64,000 nucleotides of DNA from Gnetum montanum (taxonomy: Eukaryota > Streptophyta > Gnetopsida > Gnetales > Gnetaceae), in the NCBI GenBank assembly GCA_015680685.1, contig MNCI01003606.1, positions 360,827 to 424,826 on the forward strand, written 5' to 3'. Under the pieces are notes generated by a model. The model saw only the letters and a list, made by a program, of their open reading frames with translations. It made no database searches and was not told the DNA's origin. The translations under genes and the position numbers were made by a program. How positions within the stretch are numbered: position 1 is the first letter of the stretch; every line of letters starts with the position of its first letter. Shown here one piece after another: positions 23,327-32,884 of the stretch.

Positions 23327-24423
23327 TGCACAACAAAGCATAAAACATTAGCACTATGTTCAGGTGAAGTTTACACATAGCATAGCGTAATCATCTATTC
23401 ACATATAGCGTAGCGTAACCTTTCTTTGCACGTAGCATAGCATGTTCTCCTAGTTGTAAATTTTTCTTTAATAGAAAATGGAGTTGAGAATTATAGGTGA
23501 TATTACAAAGTGGCACTTACAGTGTAGCATAGCCATTAGGCATTTTACTACGTAACAACACTGGCTACGCCTTACGGTAATTGTTACATGATACACACCA
23601 CAACATAACAGGTACGCAGCATAACAATTACATGTACGCTTAAGGATGATGACTATGATATGCACAATGTAGCAAGATAGCAAAAGATAGGCAGACACAT
23701 GATAATATGAAAAATGTACCCCTATAATATGCATAGCAATGTAGCAAGTGTAACAGTAAAAAGTAATTGCAACCTTAAGTAGCACAGATGAGAGAAAATT
23801 CAATGTCCCCACCATCTCAACCCTATCTTGCCATACAAAATAACTCATGCTATTCTATGATTAAGCACACACCTAACAAATTTTGCGAATAACTAAACTC
23901 TTCTTAAAGACGGTATGCTATGCCAAGCATGTGCTACACCACTTAGAATCACCCAAACCCTTGCAACAAGGTAGTCACCATTCTCAACAATGGTGGTTAA
24001 GGCAATGTGGCATGCAATCGTAGCATAGCATCTGTACGGCTACTGTAGTCAACTAGTGGAAATATAGGCATGGTGGCCAAAACAGCAACCAAAATAGTGG
24101 TAGTGGACACAAATTTCACCACAATAATGATAAAAACATCTAGAAAAAAAGTGCAGCGTAGCGACTTACCGAGCAGACGGAGCCTCCTCCCATACTTCAA
24201 TGTGCACCTTGGATAGGTGCCCCAGAGTGTCCTTCACCTCATCTACTTTGGCAAGTCCTCGATGCTTGCATTCACCTTTGGATGCCATTGTCTTGCTTGC
24301 AAATTCCCTATCAACTACTATGCTACACCAATTCGCTCTCTCTCTGTGTAATTGTGCTACGCTCTGAGTATGGGCTCTAGGCTCTGACAATGAAAGTGAG
24401 AAGTTTACCAAGGGGTAAACCCC

Positions 24424-24431
24424 TATTTATA
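24424..24431 (-). promoter_or_regulatory. TATA box of the antisense gene of B
   Basis: On the minus strand it reads GCTATAAATAGGGG. It is about 140 bases upstream of the proposed ATG at 24288, leaving a 5' leader of roughly 110 bases. It is not part of an LTR. Confidence 0.5.
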
Positions 24432-24599
24432 GCCAACGCAGTAAAATACCTACCATTTTCATGACCTGATTAATGTGGGACACCCCTTGTAGTGTAGCAC
24501 TATTTTTTCATAGTAACACCTTAACGTAGCGATTGTCTACAACATAATAGGTGGGCCCACCAAAAATTTTGTTCCATCTTAAATTAGCCATCTATCTTT

Positions 24600-25010
24600 A
24601 CAAAGTCTACCCATTAATGGTCTGCTAAGACCTTAAACTGGTAATCTTGGTTTACATAGGACATTAACCTACAATGTAGCCTAATGATGGTCCACAAAGA
24701 CCTTAAACTAGCTAATATTAGCTTTTAAAATCTACCTGTTAATGGTCTGCAAAGACGTTAAACTAGCAGTTTTGGCTTTCAACTCTACCTAGTAGCAATC
24801 CACAAAGACCTTAAACTAGTAATTTTAGCATATGCTTTAACCTAGTCAACAATTTGCCATGTCCTATATGGCATCTCACCACTCATTTTGTATCATAAAA
24901 CAAATTATATAATATGTGATGGTCCACTATGACCTTAAACTGGAAATGTTAGCATTTGTTTTAGGTCTCAAGATGGTCCACTAAGACCTTAAATTGGTAA
25001 CTTCGAGTTT
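24600..25010 (+). repeat. Hairpin/TTAAACTAG array B2
   Basis: About seven units spaced 40-110 bases apart, such as GGTCTGCTAAGACC, GGTCCACAAAGACC and GGTCCACTATGACC, each followed by TTAAACTGG or TTAAACTAG. Ends about 100 bases before the pol acceptor. Confidence 0.8.
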
Positions 25011-25110
25011 CAAATTTTACATAGTGAGTGATGATTATTTTATGTTGTATTGTTACTTTACAAACATTCATTACATGCTATTGCTACAAATAGGTATCAC
25101 TTGACTTGGC

Positions 25111-25128
25111 TTTTTCTTATTATGATAG
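25111..25128 (+). promoter_or_regulatory. Candidate splice acceptor before pol of B
   Basis: TTTTTCTTATTATGATAG|G, equivalent to the acceptor at 11830 in A. The first pol codons with ATG follow 10 bases on. Confidence 0.45.
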
Positions 25129-26361
25129 GTTTGACAAAAATGACTATGCACAATGATCTACATTCGCTTTTAACCCTAACAGGTCCTCATGGAAAGCTTA
25201 TGAGACACCTAAACTCAGAATCAATAGACTGGGAATCATCTACTAACAACACTATAGCATCCCTGGAGACATCCCTAGATTGGCCCGAACATTTGGTCCA
25301 AGCCTTAGACTTAGAGGTCAGGGATGTGACCAAGGACCCCCTCATTGAAGCAATTGTAACTACATCTAGGGGGAAATAAAGACATTAAAACTTGGCTCCC
25401 TCCTAGATCCACAAATATAAAAGGATGTATCTAAGGTTCTCCAAAACAACATTAAAGTGTTCATATGATCCTTTAATGACATTTTGGGCTTAGACCCATG
25501 GCTCATACAACATAACATTGTCTTAGACCTGCGTATCAAAGCAATTAAACAAAAGGCTTGAAAAATTAAATTGGAAATCGCACTAGCTGTACGTGATGAA
25601 ATTACCAAGTTGTATCAAATAGGCTTCATCAGCATGGTTGATTACTCGGAGTGGGTATCGAACATCATTATAGTCTCCAAGAAAATGAGAGCTATATGAA
25701 TTTGTATAGACTTTCAAGATTTGAACAAAGCAATGATTAAAGATGACTTCCCATTATCAAGTATTGATCAACTTATTGACACTACGGCTGGTCATGCTTT
25801 ACTATGCTTTATGGATGGGTTCTCAGGTTACAATCAAATGTACATCAATCGAGAGCATTAGTTAACAACTACTCTCATGACCCCTTGGGGAACCTTTTGT
25901 TATAATATGATGTCCTTTGGTCTCAAAAATGCTAGAGCAACCTACCAACGAGCCATGACATATATATTCAACGACTACCTCTTAGAGAGACTGAATGATT
26001 ACATGGATGACATAGCAGTCAAGTCTAAGAGAGCTATTGATCATCCCACTGATCTAGATGTAGTTCTCAAGCGTTTTCATAGGCATGACTTGCATATCAG
26101 TCCAAAGAAATGTGTTTTTAGAGTTAAAAATGGATGCATGCTAGGGTTTGTAATATCAGAAGCTGGAATACGAGTGGACCCTGACAAAGTTAAGGCCATT
26201 GTTAACCTAGCACCCCCTACAAACCTTAAAGAATTACATGGGTTTCAAGGTAGAATATTGTTTATCAGAAGGTTTGTAGCAAAGTTAACTAACAAGTTAC
26301 ACCCCATGCAACACTTACTAAAGAAGGGGGTCAACTTCGAGTGGACGACATAGTGTCAACA
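25129..26361 (+). pseudogene. pol: Reverse transcriptase part of pol, element B
   Basis: This is the best preserved RT of the window. A pol N-terminal segment (25129-25380) is followed by the fingers region with WVSNIIIVSKK (25650), a small deletion at 25685 that shifts the frame, then CIDFQDLNKAMIKDDFPL, the FMDGFSGYNQ block with the first catalytic Asp, and TPWGTFCYNMMSFGLKNA (25877 on). NDYMDDIAVK at about 26000 supplies the two further catalytic Asp (YMDD). NPKKC appears as SPKKCVFRV. The ISEAGIRVDPDKVKAI and FQGRILFIRRF segments lead to RNase H. From 25877 to 26352 it is open without a stop. Confidence 0.9.
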
Positions 26362-27300
26362 AGCCTTCGATGACTTAAAGAAAGAGCTTTTGCACCTCCC
26401 AATTGTTTACCCACCATAGAGGGATAAGCCTTTCTACATTGACCTTGCCACTTCAGACACGTCTATCATAGCATTGTTGTGTTAGAAGAGAGATGACAAC
26501 TCTGAAATCCTAGTTTATTACTTAAGCCATACACTGATAGCTTATGAGGTGAAATACAAAGAAGTAGAAAGAAATTGTCTCACCCTAGTATTTGTGCTAA
26601 AAAAGGTGGAAACATTACCTGTTCCATAGCAAGGTTAACATTATATGCAAGAGCAACATACTTCAGGCTATCACGAACAATTTATACGAAAGCAGCAGGA
26701 TAGCCCGATGGAAAGCTATAACGGCAGAATTCGATTTACACTATGTAGCCCAATCATCAACGAAAGGACAAGCGATAGCTACATAGCTCACAACCTCACT
26801 CGTCGATGATCGGGCAACCATAGAGCTGGAATTCCCCGATGAACATGTTAACAACATCAACCCTGTACCATTACACTTCGAAGCTACTTTGCATTTTGAC
26901 GGTGCGTCAACCACATGAGGTGGTAGTGTTGCTACCATAGTTACATTCCCCTTGAGGGACATTCAACCTTTTTCTTACTATTTTACATTCCTTTGTACAA
27001 ATAATGTAGCTAATTATGAAGGACTCCTTAGGGGCCTTTTATTAGCCTAGGAATTAAAGATCCAACATTTGGTAGTCTGAGGTGATTCCCAACTCGTCGT
27101 CAAGTAGATTACCAAAATCTATGCCTGTAAAGCTTCACATTTATAGCCTTATTGTGACTTGGCCAAGATTTTTCTGAAACAGTTTACAACGATAGACATC
27201 CAACATGTGCCACGCAACGAGAACATTATAGCAGATCCTTTAGCCATGATAGCGTTAAACGTGCCGCCACACGTATTCACAACTTTACCTTCTTTGATAA
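26362..27300 (+). pseudogene. pol: RNase H and second (archaeal-type) RNase H of element B
   Basis: The first RNase H (26362-26640) shows FYIDLATSDTSI, VYYLSHTL and EVKYKEVERNCL. It removes the RNA strand during cDNA synthesis. A decayed connection follows, then at about 26875-27260 a second RNase H-like domain: LHFDGAS, TNNVANYEGLLRGLLLA, GDSQLVVKQI and HVPRNENIIADPLAMIA. These are the D, E, D, D-bearing blocks of the archaeal-type RNase H that marks Tat elements. Frames are interrupted by several TAG codons and a frameshift near 26620-26700. Confidence 0.8.
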
Positions 27301-27459
27301 CAGAGTGCACAGACCCTATCACTCAAGCGATACACATCACCTCCATAAGTGCTACCGATGCCCAAGAGTGGTATGCTAATATTAAAGCCTACCTTCAACA
27401 CGATGAACCCCCACATGGCTTGACATTCGCTCAAAGGGATGCAATCTAAAAGTGAGCCT

Positions 27460-28518
27460 GACAGTATGTCCTTATAGGAGATAATAGCTTATGAAAACGC
27501 TCCTTTGATGGGATATTACTAACTTGTGTTAGTGGGGAAGAAGCAGAAAAAATCGTTAACAAAGTTCATGAAGGATTATGTGGAGGATACATAGCTCCTA
27601 GGGCTATGGCAGCAAAAATTAGATGCCTAGGATATTATTGGCCTTGCATGGAATGAGATTGCCTTGACAAAGCTAGGACGTGTGATACATGCCAATGTCA
27701 TGCAAATATTATACATGTTTTACCTACTGAGTTGCATCCTACATAAATTACGTGGCCATTCCAATGATGGGGGCTAGATATCATAGGACCCATCACACCT
27801 AAGTCTTCCACAGGACATAGCTTCATGATCATTGCCATCGAGTACTTCACAAAGTGGGCAGAGGCTATCCCCCTTAGGAAAACTACATCTCAATAGGTTT
27901 GCCGCTTTATCTTGGACAACATAGTAACAAGGTTTGATCTTCCCATGACTATTGTAACAGACAACGGGCCACAGTTTAGTAGTGAAAAAACCAAAACCTT
28001 TTGTAGCAAACTTGGCATCAAGCAGTCCATTTCATCGCCATACTACTTGCAAGAAAACGGTCAGGTGGAGGCAAAAAACAAGGCCATCATCAATTTTCTT
28101 AAAAGGATACTTAGTAATAGTAAGAGGCGGTGGCTTAAAGGGATACTTAGCAAATCCTCTACGTGAAGAATGACCATAGATAAGACTCCTTATAGTCTAG
28201 TCTACGGATTTGAAGCAGTCTCACCTCTTGAATTGTAGGTACTATCACTTCAAATAATCCTTTCAAGCCTCATGAATGAGGCCTAGAACAACAAGTCAAG
28301 GATCATTGACCTCGACTCCATAGAGGAGGAGTGTGCTCAAACACTTGGTCGTATCAAATAGTACCAAGACAAGTAGTGGCAAAAGCATCATTCCAATCTA
28401 CATCGACGACCAATCAAAAAAGGGGACCTAGTTCTCATAGCTGTTCATGAGCATGTACACAAGTTCTCAGCAAACTGGGAAGGTCCATTCATAGTCACAA
28501 AAGCCTATGAGAACGGAG
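27460..28518 (+). pseudogene. pol: Integrase of element B (C-terminal codons separated by D)
   Basis: It inserts the cDNA into the genome. The zinc-binding N-terminus includes HEGLCGGYIAP and TCDTCQ (27570-27700). The catalytic core keeps the D,D,E residues: WGLDIIGP (27770), TDNGPQF (27957) and ENGQVEA (about 28055). The C-terminal part (28380-28518) reads KGDLVLIAVHEH and FSANWEGPFIV. It is interrupted at 28518 by element D. The last codons (FANPMNHLSLKPYYV, stop at 46640) follow D. Several TAG stops and one frameshift near 28166. Confidence 0.85.
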
Positions 28519-28523
28519 CCTTC
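28519..28523 (+). repeat. Left target-site duplication of D (CCTTC)
   Basis: CCTTC at 28519-28523 and 46563-46567 are identical and flank the D LTR ends. Confidence 0.92.
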
Positions 28524-29202
28524 TGTAGCGATAGAAAACATCGGTGGCTGGAAACACCAAGAGGTCTTCAGGTGCATAGCCTAACTCGAAATCCGCACGA
28601 GGGTCGTGCTAGAGAAAATGGATTCAAGGTGCCCTGAATGGTCTAGTCAATCAGATAGGGACTTAACTAGTGTACAATAACCCTTTTGCAAACAATGATT
28701 TTAAATGGGAAAACTGGCAGTAAGATAAAAAGAAAACGTGATGTGCACAGCAATAGAAAAGTGCTAAAGCACATAACAGGATAGTGGATACGATTAAACA
28801 TTTAAAAATGCCAAAAAAATAAATGCTATAATCAACCAAGAAAAAGAGTTTGAATAGGAAGATGCACCACCCCAAAAAAATGGTACAGGTATACAAGGTG
28901 TACAATAGGCACAGTAGGAGCAGAGTTACAGCCTCGGTCGTGTTGGGCTAAGAAATTTGGTGATCACTATGATAAAATTTGCCTCCTGGGTTGGTGGTCA
29001 TAGTATACCATGTGATGTAGTTATGCCTCTCTATCGGTGTGGTGTGCTCTGGGTCTCGTTCATCCATGGAGCTAGGTGCCAAGATGCCAAAATGCTAAAT
29101 GCCTTAATGGAAAAAAAATGTCAACTACTGTGCTGGTAAAGAAATTGAAGCTTACCTCCTTTCTCTTCTCCCTTTTTTTTTTCAAAAAAGAGGGTGCAGA
29201 GG

Positions 29203-29210
29203 TATTTATA
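29203..29210 (-). promoter_or_regulatory. TATA box in 3' LTR of D
   Basis: TATAAATA on the minus strand; the same box is at 46186-46193 in the 5' LTR. Confidence 0.7.
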
Positions 29211-29284
29211 GAGCTAGGGTTAGTCCAAAATGCAGATCAGGTGCCACATGGCAGTGCGGTAGGTGGAACCATGTTGTCTACTGC

Positions 29285-29450
29285 ATAGTGTAACAGGTGT
29301 TATGTAACAGGATGCGACGTAACAACGCTTAACATAGCATAATAGCATAGCGTAACACCCTGCTACACTATGCAGCATAGCAATGTGCTATGCTACACTA
29401 TGCAGTGTGCTACGCTATGTAGCATGCTACACTATGCAGCGTAGCAGGGT
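29285..29450. repeat. GCGTAGCATAGC word cluster in U3 of D
   Basis: Near-palindromic 10-15 base words (GCTACGCTATGCAGCGTAGC and variants) are repeated roughly ten times. The matching cluster is at 46262-46485 in the other LTR. Confidence 0.85.
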
Positions 29451-29527
29451 GTTGAAAGTGCCATCGTTCTGACACTTAACCATATTTGCAGTCACGATGT
29501 CGGGACCCAAAATTTTGTGGTGTTTCA

Positions 29528-29547
29528 ATGGCCCCTCTTTGTTGACG
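29528..29547 (-). promoter_or_regulatory. Polypurine tract of D
   Basis: Minus strand CAACAAAGAGGGGCCAT lies directly before the LTR start TGAAACACC. A, B and C have the same CAACAAAGAGG core. It primes plus-strand synthesis. Confidence 0.75.
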
Positions 29548-29806
29548 TCTGAAGGAGTGGCCCGAGAGATGTTGATAAAGAATTGAAAAACACCATAGTA
29601 GACATGTCACCAACGTCATTTGTTAGCACAAGATCGGCTGTCTTTTTACCATGCTCAAGAGTGTTATGAGAATAAGGTTATGCTATGGGACAAGGGGTAT
29701 AGGCAATGCTAGGGAGATAAAATTTAAATGATGGGAAAGAAATACAAATAGTGGATCATGATGTAAGATGCAAATTCAGCACTACTGATGGTGACCATGA
29801 TATGAA
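29548..29806 (-). other. 3' untranslated part of D (first part)
   Basis: No gene is seen. The first ~60 bases beyond the polypurine tract resemble the equivalent segment of A, B and C (TTATCAACATCTCTCGGG type). The rest of the untranslated part lies beyond element C at 40279-41130. Confidence 0.6.
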
Positions 29807-29811
29807 GTAGC
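29807..29811 (+). repeat. Left target-site duplication of C (GTAGC)
   Basis: GTAGC at 29807-29811 and 40274-40278 are identical and flank the LTR ends of C. Confidence 0.9.
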
Positions 29812-29997
29812 TGAAAACACCACAAAAGTTTGGCCTAGCACTTTCAGACAAGATTCAAGCTAAGTCATGCAGCTACCCAAGCATGAATACAGCATGACCA
29901 AACTTGGAGGCATCGGAAATAGCCCTTGATGGTTCACAATTCAACAAGCAGGGTTCCCCCAAGGCCCACAGGTGACTGCACCAACTTCTATCATCTA

Positions 29998-31010
29998 GAA
30001 AATCAAAATTTGGGCCTTAAATAAGGTATTTTCAATTGATTATGCTGGAGCTACATTTTCTTATGCTGCACAGCGTAAGGATCAGCATCACCAACTTTTG
30101 GAGCCCTAAAACTGAGTTAAAACAGACTAAAATTAGACACAAGGATCCCTCATGACCTTCACCAAGGCCCCCAGTAACTCCTAGCCTCTAAAAACACCAA
30201 ATTTGAATCTCAAATATGCCATTTTGACTTGGTGACGCTATGGTTACTTTTTTAGACGCTGCACGGCGTAAGCACAGCGAAACCAAGCAAAAACAGGGTA
30301 AAAAGTAGTTTTAGGTAGCATCTTCCACACCAGAGCAACCCACAGGGACTGGCAGCACTCGTACTTGTTCAAAGTCTTCAAAAAGTCCAAATTTGAGCCT
30401 CAAATATGCCATTTTAACTTGCTGACACTGGGGTTACTTTTTCAGACACTGCACAACATGACCAAACAAGAATGGCTCAGTTCAGGCACCTCCAGGAAGA
30501 ATTTCAACATGAATTCAACTCCCAAGAGCTAGGAAACAATTTTACATGTTCACAACCTTCAGAAAATCAAGATTTGGGCTTCAAACGTGCCATTTAAGCT
30601 TGGTCACGCTAGGGCCACACTTTGGTCACGCTGCACAGCGTAAGCACAGCATGACCAAACTAAACAGGCTTGAAACAAAAACAAAACGACATCAAAATTT
30701 GCACCCAGGACACCTTGGAGAGAAAGCAGTAGTCAAGAAACATCAAATAGGAATTAGCATACAAAAATGAGCTCAAAACAGGGCAAAAACACTTGGTGAC
30801 ACTGGGGTTACTTTTTCAGGTGCTGCACAGCGTAATGCCTAGCGTAATCAACCAAAATAGGGCCAAAACAACATCCAAATCAGCCCAATTTTGGCACATA
30901 GAATCCTCATGACCCATGGCATGTAGATCCACTCTGAAAATGGGTCTCATAGGTCAAAAATGGGTTCAAAATGCACTATTTTCAGGTCATATACTGTTAG
31001 TCACACTGGC
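29998..31010 (+). repeat. Diverged ~185-base tandem repeats in U3 of C
   Basis: Five to six units begin near 29998, 30192, 30378, 30560, 30757 and 30940. Each contains AAATTTG..TCAAAT-type sequence, GCCATTTTGACTTGGTGAC, then GGGGTTACTTTTTCAGAC and GCTGCACAGCGTAAGCACAG. The 3' LTR has one additional copy (38098-38283 versus 38285-38470). Confidence 0.8.
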
Positions 31011-31420
31011 ATGCTTCTAGCAGCGTAAAACCTTGCGTAAACACTTCCATACGCTGGACGCCGGATGCTGGACACTAGACGTTGATGCCAGAATAGGCTA
31101 CACACACATCAGAGCCATATCCATGCATGCTAAAGGCTTTGGCAGCATAAAAACAACACAGAACTATAGATTTGGAGGCCAAACACCCAAATCCACACTT
31201 GTACATTAACAATTGTTGCATTTTTAACATTTTTTTTCAATGTTTCAAGTTCTTACGCTGGGCATTACGCATGCCAGCGTAAGAGATCTTGGACGCTACA
31301 CTGTACATTGTAATAATTTCTATGCATTTGGTCAATGCACACACCTGTCACCCAATCCGAAGTTTTCTCACCCCGCTGCCACTGATCTTCTCATAGATCC
31401 AAATCTCATGTCCAAAACCC

Positions 31421-31427
31421 TATAAAT
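31421..31427 (+). promoter_or_regulatory. TATA box in 5' LTR of C
   Basis: ACCCTATAAATCTCC. In the 3' LTR (39701) the first base has changed to CATAAAT. Confidence 0.6.
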
Positions 31428-31999
31428 CTCCTATTTTTCCACTAGATCAAGGTTCAGAAAATTCGAATCTCATAGACAGTTAAGAAATCTGGGCATCAAT
31501 CTCATACGCTAGGCTTCATACAGACTTGGACATTGTACACCTACAATCCAAAACCTGCATCTTCCCAGCATCTGTTCTCATCCATTGGGGCAAAACGTCC
31601 ACCTTGCGACCACTCCGCAACTGCGTTCTGACCGATGCACATTCTAATTGTTTATTAATACAAATAGTTTGCATTATTTCCTAGATTCATGCAGTTTACA
31701 TTATTATTCTTGTTCATATTTTTTCCTATTTTCATTATCTATTATTTAAATAGTTTACATTCATTTTTGTTCGTTTACGTTCAATTTTGCATTTGTTTAT
31801 GTATAACCCAACGCATTGCAATTGTGTACATTTGGGGAAGTCCTCGTTTGATCTGCATGCAGACCATTCAAGGCACTCTGCCTTCATTGATTTCTAGCTT
31901 GCCCTCAGGCAAAGGCAGGGTCTTATTGTTTCATCTGTAGATCTCTCGGTGTCCGTTCATTCCAGCCTCTAACCAACGATTTTGGATGATATAGTAAAA

Positions 32000-32018
32000 T
32001 CGTGCTAGAAGGAGGGCC
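32000..32018 (+). promoter_or_regulatory. Primer-binding site of C (one mismatch)
   Basis: TCGTGCTAGAAGGAGGGCC follows the LTR by six bases. It differs at the second base from the TGGTGCTAGAAGGAGG site of D. Confidence 0.65.
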
Positions 32019-32424
32019 ATTTCTCTGTTAGATCTGCCTCTTAGCATTGCTATTGTGATTGTTAGCATTCCTACGCTGGCTTGTTCCTAGCGTTCAGGTC
32101 CTATTTCCTGGTCATAAATCCTGTTATCCAATCCGGACGCTGTTTCAGAGTTTTCCAGACATGTTCTTGCTTGAATCACAGCGTCATGCACCTTCCCTTC
32201 TTAGATCCAGATGCTGCCCTCAGTGTCCTACACTCCCTGAAAGTTTCAAACATTGTTTACAGTGTCCCTCATCCTTATCTCTCTTTTTTGGCACTATTCA
32301 CAGCATCTAGATCTAAGTTTTCTTCTCAGACACTGCGTCTAGCACTTAGTTTTCTCACCGAGGCACCCCATCCAGCGTCTAGATGATGTGCGTTAGCTTC
32401 AGAAGCTAAACCTGGTTTACACAC

Positions 32425-32790
32425 GCTATCGTTGGTCACGCTGACATTGGTCATGCTGATAGTTAGTCATGCTGGATAGTTCATCATGCTGGATAGTTAG
32501 TCACGCTGCAGTTAGTCACGTTGGACAGTTAGTCACGCTGGATAATTAGTCACGTTGGATAGTTAGTCACGCCACAGTAGTCATGCTGCAGTTAGTCACG
32601 TTGGACAGTTAGTCATGTTGGACAGTTAGTCACGCTAGACAGTTAGTCACGCTGGACAGTTAGTCACGCTGGATAATTAGTCACGCCGCAGTTAGTCACG
32701 CTGGATAATTAGTCACGCCGCAGTTAGTCACACTGGACAGTTAGTCACACTACAGTTAGTCACATTGCACACGCTGCAGTCCAGTCACAT
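32425..32790 (+). repeat. Minisatellite GTTAGTCACGCTGGACA in the leader of C
   Basis: About twenty degenerate copies of a 15-18 base unit, GTTAGTCACGCTGGACA or the shorter GTTAGTCACGCTGCA, between the primer-binding site and the gag start. The CACGCTG word also recurs in the U3 of the same element. Confidence 0.9.
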
Positions 32791-32884
32791 TGCACATGTT
32801 GCACATTGCACATGCTGCATCCTCAACCTAAACCACACGCTGCACTTGTTGCCTTGTCCGTACGCTGCCCAGTCATACATCACC

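Larger units (their letters stand above)
19505..24411 (-). pseudogene. Antisense spliced gene carried by element B (unrecognised protein)
   Basis: A minus-strand gene of about seven exons lies between protease and RT: 24170-24288, 22862-23326, 22528-22744, 21399-22455, 20574-21330, 19664-20486 and 19505-19567. Donors are CTCG|GTAAGT (24170), GAAG|GTATCT (22862), CCTG|GTACGC (22528), ATTG|GTAAGT (21399), GTGG|GTAAGT (20574) and TTAG|GTTAGT (19664). Good acceptors are TTGTGCAG|GG (23327) and TTATGTAG|GA (19568). A TATA box lies upstream at 24424-24431, and MASKGECK from 24288 is a plausible start. The product would be several hundred residues with a conserved central domain, an acidic repeat region and a coiled coil. 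Element A has a homologue with matching exon limits. I know no family for it. It is broken by a few TAG stops and frameshifts. Confidence 0.65.
18930..25128 (+). other. Putative sense-strand intron of B, between protease and RT
   Basis: No sense coding is seen from the protease end to the pol start. The block has array B1, an antisense spliced gene, array B2 and a pyrimidine-rich acceptor TTTTTCTTATTATGATAG at 25128. Size and order match the 6.5-kb block of A. The donor is not well preserved in B. Confidence 0.4.
28524..29527 (-). repeat. 3' LTR of element D
   Basis: 1004 bases. On the minus strand it starts TGAAACACCACAAAAT and ends TATCGCTACA, an intact TG..CA. Position 29203-29210 is the TATA box (TATAAATA on minus). 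The U3 holds repeated GCTACGCTATGCAGC words at 29285-29450. Confidence 0.9.
29812..31993 (+). repeat. 5' LTR of element C
   Basis: 2182 bases, starting TGAAAACACCACAAAA and ending GGATGATATA (CA decayed to TA). Most of the U3 (about 29998-31010) is a diverged tandem repeat of roughly 185 bases. A TATA box lies at 31421-31427. The U5 segment 31837-31980 matches A, B and D. Confidence 0.9.

Noticed and set aside
19505-24440. Antisense block of B as a separate nested transposon
   Set aside because: No terminal repeats or target duplication were seen at its edges, and A has the same block at the same site, so it belongs to the element.
31689-32386. Open frames of 80-100 codons around the 3' end of the C LTR
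   Set aside because: They cross the LTR end and primer-binding site; the equivalent frames are not kept in the 3' LTR copy.
32425-32790. Regular repeats that could suggest a CRISPR array
   Set aside because: Units are directly adjacent without unique spacers, vary in length, and lie in the leader of a plant retrotransposon.
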